64,000 nucleotides of DNA from Sphingobacterium sp. R2 (GCF_040760075.1 NZ_CP142884.1:4650001-4714000), one strand, 5' to 3'; shown: positions 7,938-16,085, counted from the first letter of the stretch. Notes: a model not told the origin generated them from the sequence alone. Translations and numbers: made by a program.

Positions 7938-8387
7938 ATGTCATTAGAAATACAAATAAACCAAGACATTAAAGCGGCAATGATCGCAAAAGACACGGCA
8001 AAATTACGTGGTTTACGTGCAATTAAAGCAGCTATCCTCTTAGCAAAGACAGAAAAGGGTCATGCCGAAGATCTTAACCAGGAGGCAGAGATTAAAGTTT
8101 TACAAAAACTTGTAAAACAACGTCGCGAATCTGCTGAAATTTATAAAAGTCAAAACCGCGAAGATCTTTATGAAATTGAAGTTGAGGAAGAGAAAGTAAT
8201 TGAGGCTTATCTACCAAAACAGTTAAGCAAAGAAGAAGTAGAAACCATAGTCAAAGCAATTATCGCCGAAACAGGAGCTTCTTCCATTAAGGATATGGGT
8301 AAAGTGATGGGCGCCACTAATCAAAAGCTTGCTGGACAAGCAGATGGAAAAACCATCTCTGAAGTTGTTAAAAGTCTTCTTGCATAA
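7938..8387 (+). CDS. GatB/YqeY domain-containing protein
   Basis: A 149-residue YqeY-type protein that resembles the tail domain of the GatB amidotransferase subunit but lacks the catalytic parts. Its charged helical sequence includes ADLNQEAEI-like and LQKLVKQRRESAEIYKSQNREDLY segments and the closing SIKDMGKVMGATNQKLAGQADGKTISEVVK. The GxxDGK-type helical hairpin is thought to bind tRNA in GatB. Its role as a free-standing protein is unclear. The ATG at 7938 follows the SDR stop codon by 10 nt, so the two genes are probably co-transcribed. Confidence 0.9.
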   Translation: MSLEIQINQDIKAAMIAKDTAKLRGLRAIKAAILLAKTEKGHAEDLNQEAEIKVLQKLVKQRRESAEIYKSQNREDLYEIEVEEEKVIEAYLPKQLSKEEVETIVKAIIAETGASSIKDMGKVMGATNQKLAGQADGKTISEVVKSLLA

Positions 8388-8402
8388 AACGCTCAAATCA
8401 AT

Positions 8403-8466
8403 AGAGTCAAATTAAATTGGATATGTCTTTCCAGCCATATCGATTACATAATTTGACTCTGTTTTT
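8403..8466 (+). terminator. Long terminator hairpin between yqeY and elaA
   Basis: AGAGTCAAATTA (8403-8414) pairs with TAATTTGACTCT (8449-8460), and an inner ATATG/CATAT extends the stem. GTTTTTATTT follows, so the hairpin ends transcription after the yqeY-like gene. Confidence 0.75.
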
Positions 8467-8475
8467 ATTTCAATT

Positions 8476-8928
8476 ATGGCTTATCAGTGGAATCTAAAGA
8501 GTTTTGACGAACTCAACACGAATGAATTATATCGTATTTTAAAGCTTCGAATGGAAGTGTTTGTTTTGGAGCAAGAATGTTTATATCCTGAATTGGACGA
8601 TAAAGATTTTGCTTGTCTACATCTGTGGACAGAACAAGATGATCGTATTATGGCATACACGAGATTAGTTCCTCCGGGCATTTCCTACCCACAGGCTTCC
8701 ATTGGTCGCGTTATCGTCGCCGAGGAAGCGCGCGGAACCGGTCTGAGTAAAAAATTAATGATGCATTCTATCGAATCGCTCTATAAAGAATTCGGTGAAG
8801 GTGAGATACAGATAGGCGCGCAATTTCATTTAAAAACCTTTTATGAAAAATTAGGATTTAAACAAATCTCCGAGCCCTACCCCGATTATGGAATCCTTCA
8901 TATTGATATGATTAAACCCGCAATTTAG
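8476..8928 (+). CDS. GNAT family N-acetyltransferase, ElaA type
   Basis: A 150-residue acetyltransferase of the ElaA subgroup. The N-terminus LKSFDELNTNELYRILKLRMEVFVLEQ and the YPELDDKD segment are characteristic. The acetyl-CoA-binding core reads IGRVIVAEEARGTGLSKKLM (R/QxxGxG/A-like, about residues 75-94), and AQFHLKTFYEKLGFK is the last strand and helix. The acceptor substrate of ElaA proteins is not known to me. It follows a strong terminator and precedes a DUF423 gene by 11 nt, so these two may form a unit. Confidence 0.88.
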   Translation: MAYQWNLKSFDELNTNELYRILKLRMEVFVLEQECLYPELDDKDFACLHLWTEQDDRIMAYTRLVPPGISYPQASIGRVIVAEEARGTGLSKKLMMHSIESLYKEFGEGEIQIGAQFHLKTFYEKLGFKQISEPYPDYGILHIDMIKPAI

Positions 8929-8939
8929 TAAATTTAGGC

Positions 8940-9314
8940 ATGCAAAACGTTGTAATCATCACAGCCGCCCTATTTGGCGGCCTCGCTATTATCCTAGGTG
9001 CATTTGGAGCCCATGCATTCAAAAAAATCCTATCTGCTGAAAAACTGGAATCCTTTGAGGTCGGCGTTCGATATCAAATGTATGCTGCGCTAACCCTATT
9101 GATTCTAGGATTCAATTTCCACTTTGAGCTTCAGTCTGAACGAGTAGCATTTTATCTGATCACACTAGGAACTCTTTTATTCTCTGTAAGTATTTATTTT
9201 CTATCGTTTGCTGAATACTGGAAAAAGAATCTAAAGTTTCTTGGCCCAATTACGCCGCTCGGCGGATTATTTATGATCGCAGGATGGGTTGCTATTATCA
9301 TTCGCTTTTTGTAG
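8940..9314 (+). CDS. DUF423 family membrane protein
   Basis: A 124-residue protein with four predicted transmembrane helices, matching the YgdD/TMEM256-like DUF423 family. The signatures are the first helix LFGGLAIILGAFGAHAFKKIL and the following YQMYAALTLLILGF, then SFAEYWKKNLKFLGPITPLGGLFMIAGW. It is an inner membrane protein of unknown function. The last 25 bp of the gene contain the promoter of the downstream fluoride-responsive unit. Confidence 0.9.
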   Translation: MQNVVIITAALFGGLAIILGAFGAHAFKKILSAEKLESFEVGVRYQMYAALTLLILGFNFHFELQSERVAFYLITLGTLLFSVSIYFLSFAEYWKKNLKFLGPITPLGGLFMIAGWVAIIIRFL

Positions 9315-9319
9315 ATTTG
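9289..9319 (+). promoter_or_regulatory. Bacteroidota promoter in front of the fluoride riboswitch
   Basis: A -33 TTG (9289-9291) and a -7 TAGATTTG (9312-9319) are separated by 20 nt. The predicted start near 9325 lies just upstream of the riboswitch, so the riboswitch would be at the very 5' end of the transcript. Confidence 0.65.
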
Positions 9320-9329
9320 AAGTAAATAC

Positions 9330-9379
9330 GGCAATGATGTCTGCCCTGAACCGCCCTAATAAGCTAATGACGTCTACTA
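9330..9379 (+). ncRNA. Fluoride riboswitch (crcB motif)
   Basis: The segment reads GGCAATGATGTCTGCC, then CTGAACCGCCC, then GCTAATGACGTCTACT. This follows the crcB motif order GGCGATG...GCC, AAACCGC..., GCTGATG..CTAC. GATGTC (9336-9341) can pair with GACGTC (9368-9373), forming the closing stem with one G-U pair, and GGC/GCC gives the second short helix. The third stem is weak. Fluoride binding normally turns on genes for fluoride exporters or fluoride-sensitive enzymes; here the next gene, 40 bp on, is a CLC-F-like antiporter. I see no strong terminator between them, so control may be translational. Confidence 0.8.
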
Positions 9380-9418
9380 TTTTAGTATAAAACAACAATT
9401 TATATAAAGTATAGACTT

Positions 9419-10657
9419 ATGGCTATGGCACATTCAAATGAAAGCAATCTTCATTTTCTTCTTAAATGGATTATCTCTTGTAGTGCGATAGGTTTCATCG
9501 TAGGATCTATTTGTGCATTTTTTCTCTTTTCCCTCAATTGTGTAACGCAGTACCGAGAAGCTAATCACTGGATAATTTATGGACTTCCATTAGCGGGATT
9601 TGCCATTGCAGTGTCCTATAAGTATTGGGGCAATACATCAAGCAAAGGAAATAACCTGCTGATTGAAGAATACCTTCATCCCCAACGCCGCATTCCGCTT
9701 ATCATGGCGCCTCTTGTCCTATTCGGAACTTTACTTACACATCTGTTTGGGGGTTCTGCAGGTCGTGAAGGAACTGCTGTACAGATAGGTGGAGCAGTTT
9801 CCGATCAGCTTAATCGCTGGTTTGACTTCGATAAAACTGAACGTCGCATCTTAATTTCGATCGGCATCACTGCAGGATTTGCCGCTGTGTTTGGTACCCC
9901 GCTCGCCGGAACGATATTCGGTCTGGAAGTCCTACTCATTGGGAAAAAAAGATATTTCGGTATCCTTCCCTGTTTATTTACCGCCTATCTTGCGAACTTC
10001 AGTTGTCAATTATGGAATATTCCGCATACCCATTATCCAATTCATGATGTTATTCCTATATTAACTTTGACCAATATTGGATTTAGTCTCATCGCAGGCA
10101 TTCTCTTCGGTATCACCGCATGGCTTTTTACATTTACCAGCGACTTCTTTAGCGTGCAATTTAAACGAATTAAAGCAACGCTACTAAGGCCTGTGATCGG
10201 CGGTATTGTTTTGGTACTCATTGTTACCATATCTCACAGCAGCAAATATATTGGACTTGGCATCCCGATGATTCAGAATGCATTCGTTGATCAGTCGAAC
10301 TATTATGACTTTTTCATCAAGTTACTATTGACGACTTTCACCCTTTCGGCTGGGTTTAAAGGCGGAGAAGTCACCCCGCTATTTTTTATCGGGGCAACTT
10401 TAGGTAGTGCATTAAGCACCATTATTCCACTTCCCATCAGCCTTCTGGCTGCAATGGGCTTTGTAGCCGTATTTTCAGGCGCTACAAATACCCCGCTCGC
10501 CTGTATTGTCATGGGCTATGAATTATTTGGGAGCCAAACTATTTTATTTATAGCAATAGCATGTATAGCCGCGTTTACCTTTTCAGGGAAAAAAGGAATT
10601 TATATTGCGCAAAAAGGAGGTTTAAAGGGAAGACTCTACCAAAGACTAAATTTATAA
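9419..10657 (+). CDS. CLC-type antiporter, probable fluoride/proton exchanger (CLC-F clade)
   Basis: A 412-residue CLC protein with about ten or more membrane helices and no cytoplasmic CBS domains. The pore motif is GGSAGREGTAVQIGG (GREGT, not the chloride-type GREGP), preceded by SKGNNLLIEEYL where chloride CLCs have GSGIP, and the later filter is FKGGEVTPLFFIGATLG. These changes are those of CLC-F fluoride exporters. The fluoride riboswitch directly upstream supports this strongly. It would expel F- from the cytoplasm in exchange for protons. Start codon ATG at 9419 or 9425 cannot be separated. Confidence 0.88.
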   Translation: MAMAHSNESNLHFLLKWIISCSAIGFIVGSICAFFLFSLNCVTQYREANHWIIYGLPLAGFAIAVSYKYWGNTSSKGNNLLIEEYLHPQRRIPLIMAPLVLFGTLLTHLFGGSAGREGTAVQIGGAVSDQLNRWFDFDKTERRILISIGITAGFAAVFGTPLAGTIFGLEVLLIGKKRYFGILPCLFTAYLANFSCQLWNIPHTHYPIHDVIPILTLTNIGFSLIAGILFGITAWLFTFTSDFFSVQFKRIKATLLRPVIGGIVLVLIVTISHSSKYIGLGIPMIQNAFVDQSNYYDFFIKLLLTTFTLSAGFKGGEVTPLFFIGATLGSALSTIIPLPISLLAAMGFVAVFSGATNTPLACIVMGYELFGSQTILFIAIACIAAFTFSGKKGIYIAQKGGLKGRLYQRLNL

Positions 10658-10810
10658 ACAGGATCTGTGCTTACAAGTTCTATACGTATAATAACTATAA
10701 TCAATATGGACGAATTTAACTACAAATGTATCGCTCAGAAAATGCCCTCTATAAAGCAAATACAAATGAAAGTTTTAACGGAAGAAGTTTACTAGTAAAA
10801 TAAGAAATTA

Positions 10811-10854
10811 TTCAATAAAAAGAGCCTAAAATGAGCGGTATAATTTAGGCTCTT
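10811..10854 (-). terminator. Intrinsic terminator of mgtE
   Basis: AAGAGCCTAAA (10820-10830) and TTTAGGCTCTT (10844-10854) form an 11-bp stem. Read on the minus strand it is followed by TTTTTATT, which fits the end of the mgtE transcript. Confidence 0.8.
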
Positions 10855-10876
10855 GATGGTTAACTTTAGTATCGAA

Positions 10877-12193
10877 CTATAGTAACTTTCCCTGCAAAAA
10901 GAAAGCAGCGACAGTGAAATAGATGATTAATCCCGATACGTCCACCAGCGTAGCAACAAATGGTGCCGACGCTGTAGCAGGGTCCAAACCGAATCGACGT
11001 AAAATAAATGGAATAAACGAACCTGATAGCGTTCCCCATAGCACGATAAACAATAGTGAAACTGCTACCGTAAAACCAATTGCAATCCAGTAAGGACCAT
11101 AATCATATAGGCCAAGAAAATGCCAAGCCAGTATACGTAGAAAACCAATCGTACCCAATATTCCTCCTAGAATTAAACCCGAAGAAACTTCACGCTTCAT
11201 CACATACCACCAATCCTTAAGCTTCAATTCACCAAGAGCCATCGCACGGATAATCAAAGATGCTGCCTGTGACCCTGAATTACCACCACTGGATATAATC
11301 AAAGGAACAAATAGAGCCAATACAACGGCCTTTTCCAATTCTCCTTCAAAAAATCCCATTGCCGACGCTGTAAGCATCTCACTGAAAAACAAGATGATCA
11401 ACCAGCCTGCCCTTTTTTGAATCAATTGAAGCAAGGGCGTTCTCGTATACGCCAGGTCCAATTCTTCCATACCCCCAAATCGCTGTATATCTTCCGTATC
11501 CCGATCTTCGATTCGGTCTAACACGTCGTCAAATGTGACAATTCCGACTAATACCCCAGCTTCAGTAACGATAGGCAGGGCACTTCGATCATATTTTTGA
11601 AAAATTTCAAAAGCTTCTTCCATAGGTGTTGATGCTTTAATCGCAGCAAAATTATAGTCAATCAGATCAGAAATCTTTGTTGACGCATCCGATAGCAGTA
11701 ATTGACCAATTTTCAAATCGTCGATCAAGACATTTTTCTCATCAACTACATAGATGAAGTTGAGCGTCTCAGCCTTTCTCCCGAACACCTTGATATGCCG
11801 AAAGACGTCGTCAACAGTATAATAAGGACGAACCTGCACATACATTGGCGTCATCAGGCGGGCAATACTATCCTCCTTGTAACCGATCAGTTCCAAAGCC
11901 ATCTGCTTCTCCCGCTCATTCAAAAGATTGATCAGGTATTTAATTAGATCATCTGGAAGTTCCGACAACAGATCATTTCGGGTATCCGGCTTCAGATTAT
12001 TCAGCAATTCAGAAAGTTCATGTTCTGTCATTGATTTGATCAACGTGTACTGAACATCCAATTCAAAAAAACAAAAGATTTCTAATCTATCCTCCAAAGG
12101 ATAGTTCATAAATTGCTGATGTTGTTCCCCTTTATTTAGACGCGAGATTTCTTCTGCGATATCGGCTGGGTGTAATGCTGAATTTTGTTCCAT
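10877..12193 (-). CDS. mgtE: Magnesium transporter MgtE
   Basis: MgtE is a homodimeric Mg2+ channel gated by cytoplasmic Mg2+. The 438-residue product has the cytoplasmic N domain (HPADIAEEISRLNKGEQ at about residues 8-24, LLSELPDDLIKYLINLL), then paired CBS domains (LMTPMYVQVRPYYTVDDVF... and ALPIVTEAGVLVGIVTFDDVLD). The five-helix membrane domain follows, containing the conserved SGGNSGSQAASLIIRAMALGEL and LDPATASAPFVATLVDVSGLIIYF pore segments. Length is typical. No M-box-like leader is visible: the 5' UTR from the predicted promoter is only about 20 nt. Confidence 0.96.
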   Translation of the reverse strand: MEQNSALHPADIAEEISRLNKGEQHQQFMNYPLEDRLEIFCFFELDVQYTLIKSMTEHELSELLNNLKPDTRNDLLSELPDDLIKYLINLLNEREKQMALELIGYKEDSIARLMTPMYVQVRPYYTVDDVFRHIKVFGRKAETLNFIYVVDEKNVLIDDLKIGQLLLSDASTKISDLIDYNFAAIKASTPMEEAFEIFQKYDRSALPIVTEAGVLVGIVTFDDVLDRIEDRDTEDIQRFGGMEELDLAYTRTPLLQLIQKRAGWLIILFFSEMLTASAMGFFEGELEKAVVLALFVPLIISSGGNSGSQAASLIIRAMALGELKLKDWWYVMKREVSSGLILGGILGTIGFLRILAWHFLGLYDYGPYWIAIGFTVAVSLLFIVLWGTLSGSFIPFILRRFGLDPATASAPFVATLVDVSGLIIYFTVAAFFLQGKLL

Positions 12194-12218
12194 TGGAAGA
12201 TAATTAATGGATTTACGG

Positions 12219-12248
12219 CAAAAGTAGCTTATTTTGTATTATTTCCAA
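12219..12248 (-). promoter_or_regulatory. Bacteroidota promoter of mgtE
   Basis: On the minus strand, TTGG (12248-12245) is separated by 18 nt from TACTTTTG (12226-12219), a good match to the -33/-7 consensus. Transcription should begin about 20 nt before the mgtE ATG. Confidence 0.6.
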
Positions 12249-12360
12249 CAAATAGAAACACTATTTTTTAATGATAGTTCTGGCTAATACGACCCTAAAT
12301 CCCCTACTACTACGTTAATGGATGTATTTGGTTTAATATCGCTATAGATTTTACAATAGC

Positions 12361-13071
12361 TTAAAAATTAATTAATCCAGGCGGTAGTTCTATTGGCTCT
12401 AGGCCCGGTCTAAAAAGCAGCGCAGCCAAATTACCTTGTAGATGTATTTTTCCATCATTTACATACAACCAGCTACCTTCACGTAAACCAATGACGGGCT
12501 GCATATTCAACTGATGAAATTCCTTAATCCGCGTTTCTCTCGTTTCCCCTCTATGTGTGGACTTTGGATCTGGATCCAAGTAATGTGGATTGATATTAAA
12601 TGGTAAAAAACCAAGCGCATCAAAGCTAGGCGGATAAACAATAGGCATGTCATTTGTAGTTCCAATAGTCAGCCCTGTTAAATTGGAACCGGCTGATGTG
12701 CCGACGTATGGAATTCCCTTTGCTACTTGTACACGCAATTGCTCGACCAAATCCAGTTCATATAAGGTTTTTAACAGTAAAAATGTATTCCCACCGCCAA
12801 TAAAAATAGCCTTGGCATCCTGAATAGCCTTCTTCATATTAGGAAACTCATGTATCCCCCTAACCGTTACCCCCTTATCTTTCAACGCATCTTGCACTTT
12901 AGCGGTATAGGCATCAAACGAAATTCCAGAAGGTCTCGCAAATGGAATAAATAATAATTCATCGGACTGAATAAATTCTACAAAATCGTGCTTAATATAA
13001 GCTAAAAAATCACTACCATGAATCGTGCTTGTACTTACGACCAATAACTTGTACGCTGGATTAACCTTCAT
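12361..13071 (-). CDS. pepE: Dipeptidase E (peptidase family S51)
   Basis: PepE hydrolyses dipeptides with N-terminal Asp (and some related isoaspartyl forms) in the cytoplasm. The 236-residue product has the normal length. It shows IFIGGGNTFLLLKTLYE (about residues 91-107), then the nucleophile elbow YVGTSAGSNL with the catalytic Ser (about 128), and the FNINPHYLDPDPKSTHRGETRETRI segment that supplies the His/Glu part of the active site. It follows the RHH gene on the same strand but is separated from it by a terminator, so it is probably a separate unit. Confidence 0.93.
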   Translation of the reverse strand: MKVNPAYKLLVVSTSTIHGSDFLAYIKHDFVEFIQSDELLFIPFARPSGISFDAYTAKVQDALKDKGVTVRGIHEFPNMKKAIQDAKAIFIGGGNTFLLLKTLYELDLVEQLRVQVAKGIPYVGTSAGSNLTGLTIGTTNDMPIVYPPSFDALGFLPFNINPHYLDPDPKSTHRGETRETRIKEFHQLNMQPVIGLREGSWLYVNDGKIHLQGNLAALLFRPGLEPIELPPGLINF

Positions 13072-13094
13072 CTCCTATCATTAAAATTTTAAAC

Positions 13095-13136
13095 AAAAAG
13101 TACCTTTGGTTTCGCCTATTTCGAAGCCAAAGGTAC
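13095..13136 (-). terminator. Terminator after the SPFH/RHH pair
   Basis: GTACCTTTGG (13100-13109) pairs with CCAAAGGTAC (13127-13136), extended inward by TTCG/CGAA. On the minus strand TTTTTGTTT follows. Confidence 0.75.
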
Positions 13137-13149
13137 AAGTTTTCATTCC

Positions 13150-13335
13150 TTACTCTATGTTATTTCTTATCGGCAGTCTTTTTTCTGTACCCACCCTTTT
13201 ATTTTCTTGCAGCGCTTTATATAAAAGATATTCGATCTGCCCATTAACACTTCTAAACTCATCTGCAGCCCATTTTTCCAATGCTTTGTACATCTGGTCG
13301 TCTAAGCGTAGCATAAAGTTTTTCTTATCCGCCAT
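13150..13335 (-). CDS. Arc-like ribbon-helix-helix protein
   Basis: A 61-residue basic protein whose N-terminal KKNFMLRLDDQMYKALEKWAADEFRSVNGQIEYLLYKAL fits an Arc/MetJ-type ribbon-helix-helix fold: the FMLRLD strand binds DNA, and two helices dimerise. The last 15 residues are a basic tail. The gene starts 10 bp after the SPFH gene and both end at one terminator, so they form a two-gene operon. It may regulate that operon or serve another role with the SPFH protein; the sequence does not show a toxin partner. Confidence 0.8.
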   Translation of the reverse strand: MADKKNFMLRLDDQMYKALEKWAADEFRSVNGQIEYLLYKALQENKRVGTEKRLPIRNNIE

Positions 13336-13345
13336 TTTACTTCGT

Positions 13346-14209
13346 TTATTGGTACAAAGTACCTGTATTTACAATTGGTGTCGCTGCTTTTTCTCCACAG
13401 AGTACGACCATTAAATTGCTGACCATCGCCGCTTTTTTCTCGTTATCGAGCTCTACAATATCTTTTTCAGATAACTTATGTAGGGCCATTTCCACCATTC
13501 CGACAGCACCGTCTACGATCTTTGCCCTAGCGGCCACAATTGCTGCCGCTTGTTGCCTTTGGAGCATAGCGCCTGCTATTTCGGAAGCATAAGCCAAATG
13601 ACTGATTCTCGCCTCTTTAATAATAACCCCGGCTGGAGCCAACCGATCAGACAATTCTTGTTCAAGAATATGATTGACTGTATCCCCACCTTCACGTAAA
13701 GTGATCTCCGCTCCTTCATCTTCCAAGTTATCATACGGAAAGCTTCCGGCCAAATGCCTCACTGCAGCTTCACTTTGCGTGCGTACATAAGAGGTATAAT
13801 TACTGACATCATAAGCAGCTTTATAGGTGTCTCCTACCTGCCATACAATCACTGCTCCAATCTCGATTGGATTTCCCATCTTGTCATTTACTTTCAGTGT
13901 CTGTCCCTGTAAGTTATCCGACCGAAGACTTATTTTAATGGTCGAATATAAGGGATTTACAAAAAACAGACCGTTTTCTTTAACCGTACCTACATATTTT
14001 CCGAAGAAATTGAGTACACGGGAATGATTGGGATTAATAATCATCAGTCCTTTAAGGATAAAAAAAGTAGCAATCATCAACGCTACTCCCAATACGACAT
14101 ACAGTGAACTTTCGTCGACGTTGGCAAATGAGAATATCGCTGCTACAAATGAAAATACCGCTATCAATAAAGCTAAATAGCCTGACATGGGTTTAATTAG
14201 TTTTTCCAT
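13346..14209 (-). CDS. SPFH/band 7 domain membrane protein
   Basis: A 287-residue protein with two N-terminal hydrophobic helices (about residues 10-28 and 34-52) followed by an SPFH domain (PNHSRVLNFFGKYVGTVKENGLFFVNPLY... from about residue 58). The stretch HILEQELSDRLAPAGVIIKEARISHLAYASEIAGAMLQRQQAAAIVAARAKIVDGAVGMVEMAL is the coiled-coil-like region typical of stomatin-family scaffolds. Such proteins form large oligomers in membranes, often with proteases or transporters; no NfeD partner is present here. It is the first gene of a pair with an RHH protein. Confidence 0.88.
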   Translation of the reverse strand: MEKLIKPMSGYLALLIAVFSFVAAIFSFANVDESSLYVVLGVALMIATFFILKGLMIINPNHSRVLNFFGKYVGTVKENGLFFVNPLYSTIKISLRSDNLQGQTLKVNDKMGNPIEIGAVIVWQVGDTYKAAYDVSNYTSYVRTQSEAAVRHLAGSFPYDNLEDEGAEITLREGGDTVNHILEQELSDRLAPAGVIIKEARISHLAYASEIAGAMLQRQQAAAIVAARAKIVDGAVGMVEMALHKLSEKDIVELDNEKKAAMVSNLMVVLCGEKAATPIVNTGTLYQ

Positions 14210-14295
14210 AATTTGTTAATATATTTTTGATATCATTTTAATATCATAAATATACTATACTATTTTTAATTTTTCAAATGAAATAGTAAAATTTA

Positions 14296-14303
14296 TATTT
14301 TTG
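14296..14303 (+). promoter_or_regulatory. -7 element directly before the DNA glycosylase gene
   Basis: TATTTTTG matches TAnnTTTG and ends 3 nt before the ATG at 14307, which predicts a leaderless mRNA. No -33 element is clear. Confidence 0.4.
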
Positions 14304-14306
14304 AAT

Positions 14307-14789
14307 ATGCTTAAAAAATCTTTTCTACCCATCGTAAATTGCACAACCCAAACGCTCATACTTGGCTCGTTACCAGGAGATAAATCATTAGCAGAAAATG
14401 AATATTATGCACATCCCCAAAATCGATTTTGGAAAGTCATTGAATATCTGTTTAATGCACGTCAGCGGATAAGTTATACAGAGCGGATAAATATCTTACT
14501 CAGAAACCATATTGGTCTTTGGGATGTTTGTGCTGAAGCCTCTCGCCCTGGAAGCATGGATTTAGCCATACAAGATGAACGCCCCAATCCGATTGCTGAG
14601 CTGCTAGAGACCCACCCTAAAATTACACAAATTATTTTCAACGGGCAAAAAGCATACAGTTTATACTTAAAGCATTTCAACAAAAGAGAAGACATTATTT
14701 ACCGATGCTTACCCAGCACAAGTCCAGCGAACGCAAGATGCAATCTCGAAAATTTGATTGCACATTGGCGGATAATAATAAGTGATTAA
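14307..14789 (+). CDS. DNA-deoxyinosine glycosylase (uracil-DNA glycosylase family 6-like)
   Basis: A 160-residue protein of the small mismatch/uracil glycosylase fold. It starts with a strand and LILGSLPGDKSL (motif 1, about residues 18-29), then YYAHPQNRFWKVIEYLF, GLWDVCAEASRPGSMDLAI, an FNGQKAY segment and the C-terminal LPSTSPANARCN motif (motif 2). This matches the hypoxanthine-DNA glycosylase group, which removes deaminated adenine (hypoxanthine) from DNA. The ATG at 14307 is chosen over the upstream TTG at 14301 because a promoter -7 box overlaps that TTG. Substrate preference is inferred from family similarity. Confidence 0.82.
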   Translation: MLKKSFLPIVNCTTQTLILGSLPGDKSLAENEYYAHPQNRFWKVIEYLFNARQRISYTERINILLRNHIGLWDVCAEASRPGSMDLAIQDERPNPIAELLETHPKITQIIFNGQKAYSLYLKHFNKREDIIYRCLPSTSPANARCNLENLIAHWRIIISD

Positions 14790-14827
14790 ATTACACGAAT
14801 AAGATTCATTAATTCAGTCCTATTGCT

Positions 14828-14835
14828 TATTTTTG
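14828..14835 (+). promoter_or_regulatory. -7 element of purM
   Basis: TATTTTTG fits TAnnTTTG and ends 7 nt before the purM ATG, so the transcript would have little or no leader. No good -33 element was found. Confidence 0.4.
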
Positions 14836-14842
14836 CCGTAAG

Positions 14843-16021
14843 ATGTCAGATTTAAAATACAATCAACGCGGCGTATCCGCAGGGAAAGAGGATGTGCACA
14901 ATGCGATAAAAAATATAGATAAGGGTCTGTTTCCCAAAGCATTTTGCAAAATAATTCCAGATATTTTGGGGGGAGACCCAGACTGGTGTAATATTATGCA
15001 TGCGGATGGTGCTGGTACCAAATCTTCATTGGCTTATGTATACTGGAAGGAAACTGGTGATATTTCAGTTTGGAAAGGTATCGCACAAGACGCGATTATC
15101 ATGAATATTGATGACTTACTTTGTGTGGGTGCCATCGATAACATTCTTTTATCGTCCACGATTGGCAGAAATAAAAACCTCATTCCTGGAGATGTGATTG
15201 CTGAAATCATTAATGGTACAGAAGAGATTTTGGCGGAACTTCGAGGTTTGGGAATAGGCATCTATTCTACTGGTGGCGAAACGGCTGATGTTGGCGACCT
15301 TGTTCGCACCATCATTGTTGATAGTACAGTAACCTGTCGGATGAAACGTGAAGATGTTATTTCAAATCATCGCATCAAAGGCGGTAACGTTATTGTAGGC
15401 TTAGCATCGAATGGACAAGCAACCTATGAACAGGCATACAATGGCGGAATGGGTTCCAATGGACTAACTTCTGCACGTCATGATGTATTTAACAAAAAAG
15501 TAGCTGAAAAATATCCGGAAGCTTATGACCCGGCTGTTCCTTACAATTTAGTTTTTGCCGGAAGTCAAGATCTTACAAATGAAATTGAAGTTGAAACGGG
15601 AGAAAAAATAACCGCAGGTAAGCTAGTCCTTTCCGCTACACGTACTTATGCGCCTGTTATCAAACAGATACTAGACAAGTACCGTTCGCAAATTGATGGA
15701 ATGGTACATTGCTCAGGTGGAGCGCAAACAAAAGTCTTGCACTTCGTCGATAATGTGCATGTCATCAAAGATAATCTTTTCCCGATTCCACCTCTTTTTG
15801 CATTAATACAGAAAGAATCCTATACAGACTGGAAAGAAATGTACAAAGTATTCAATATGGGACACCGTATGGAATTATATGTACCTGAATCGATTGCATC
15901 GGATATCATCGCCATTTCAGAGTCATTCGGGATTCCGGCTCAAATCATAGGCCGTGTAGAGGAATCTGCATCCAAAAAAGTAACTATAACCTCTCCTTAC
16001 GGAGAATTTATCTACGAATAA
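14843..16021 (+). CDS. purM: Phosphoribosylformylglycinamidine cyclo-ligase (AIR synthetase)
   Basis: PurM closes the imidazole ring in purine synthesis (FGAM + ATP to AIR). The 392-residue product is of the longer form common in Bacteroidota. Visible features are the YNQRGVSAGKEDVHNAI start, the MHADGAGTKSSLAY ATP-binding loop, DAIIMNIDDLLCVGA, and GIYSTGGETADVGDLVRTIIVDST. The C-terminal domain has IVGLASNGQATYEQAYNGGMGSNGLTSARH and the HCSGGAQTKVLHFVDNVHVIKDN and FNMGHRMELY segments. It ends at its own terminator, so it is probably a single-gene unit. Confidence 0.94.
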   Translation: MSDLKYNQRGVSAGKEDVHNAIKNIDKGLFPKAFCKIIPDILGGDPDWCNIMHADGAGTKSSLAYVYWKETGDISVWKGIAQDAIIMNIDDLLCVGAIDNILLSSTIGRNKNLIPGDVIAEIINGTEEILAELRGLGIGIYSTGGETADVGDLVRTIIVDSTVTCRMKREDVISNHRIKGGNVIVGLASNGQATYEQAYNGGMGSNGLTSARHDVFNKKVAEKYPEAYDPAVPYNLVFAGSQDLTNEIEVETGEKITAGKLVLSATRTYAPVIKQILDKYRSQIDGMVHCSGGAQTKVLHFVDNVHVIKDNLFPIPPLFALIQKESYTDWKEMYKVFNMGHRMELYVPESIASDIIAISESFGIPAQIIGRVEESASKKVTITSPYGEFIYE

Positions 16022-16030
16022 AAGATTTTT

Positions 16031-16070
16031 ATCCTTGTCCCCTACATACCTAGGAGACAAGGATTTTATT
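16031..16070 (+). terminator. Intrinsic terminator of purM
   Basis: ATCCTTGTC (16031-16039) pairs with GACAAGGAT (16056-16064), with CCTA/TAGG extending the stem past one mismatch, and TTTATTTTC follows. Confidence 0.75.
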
Positions 16071-16085
16071 TTCAATTTGGTATAC

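Noticed and set aside
10706..10795. 29-codon frame between the CLC gene and mgtE
   Set aside because: Too short, no recognisable composition, no promoter or neighbour support; likely chance.
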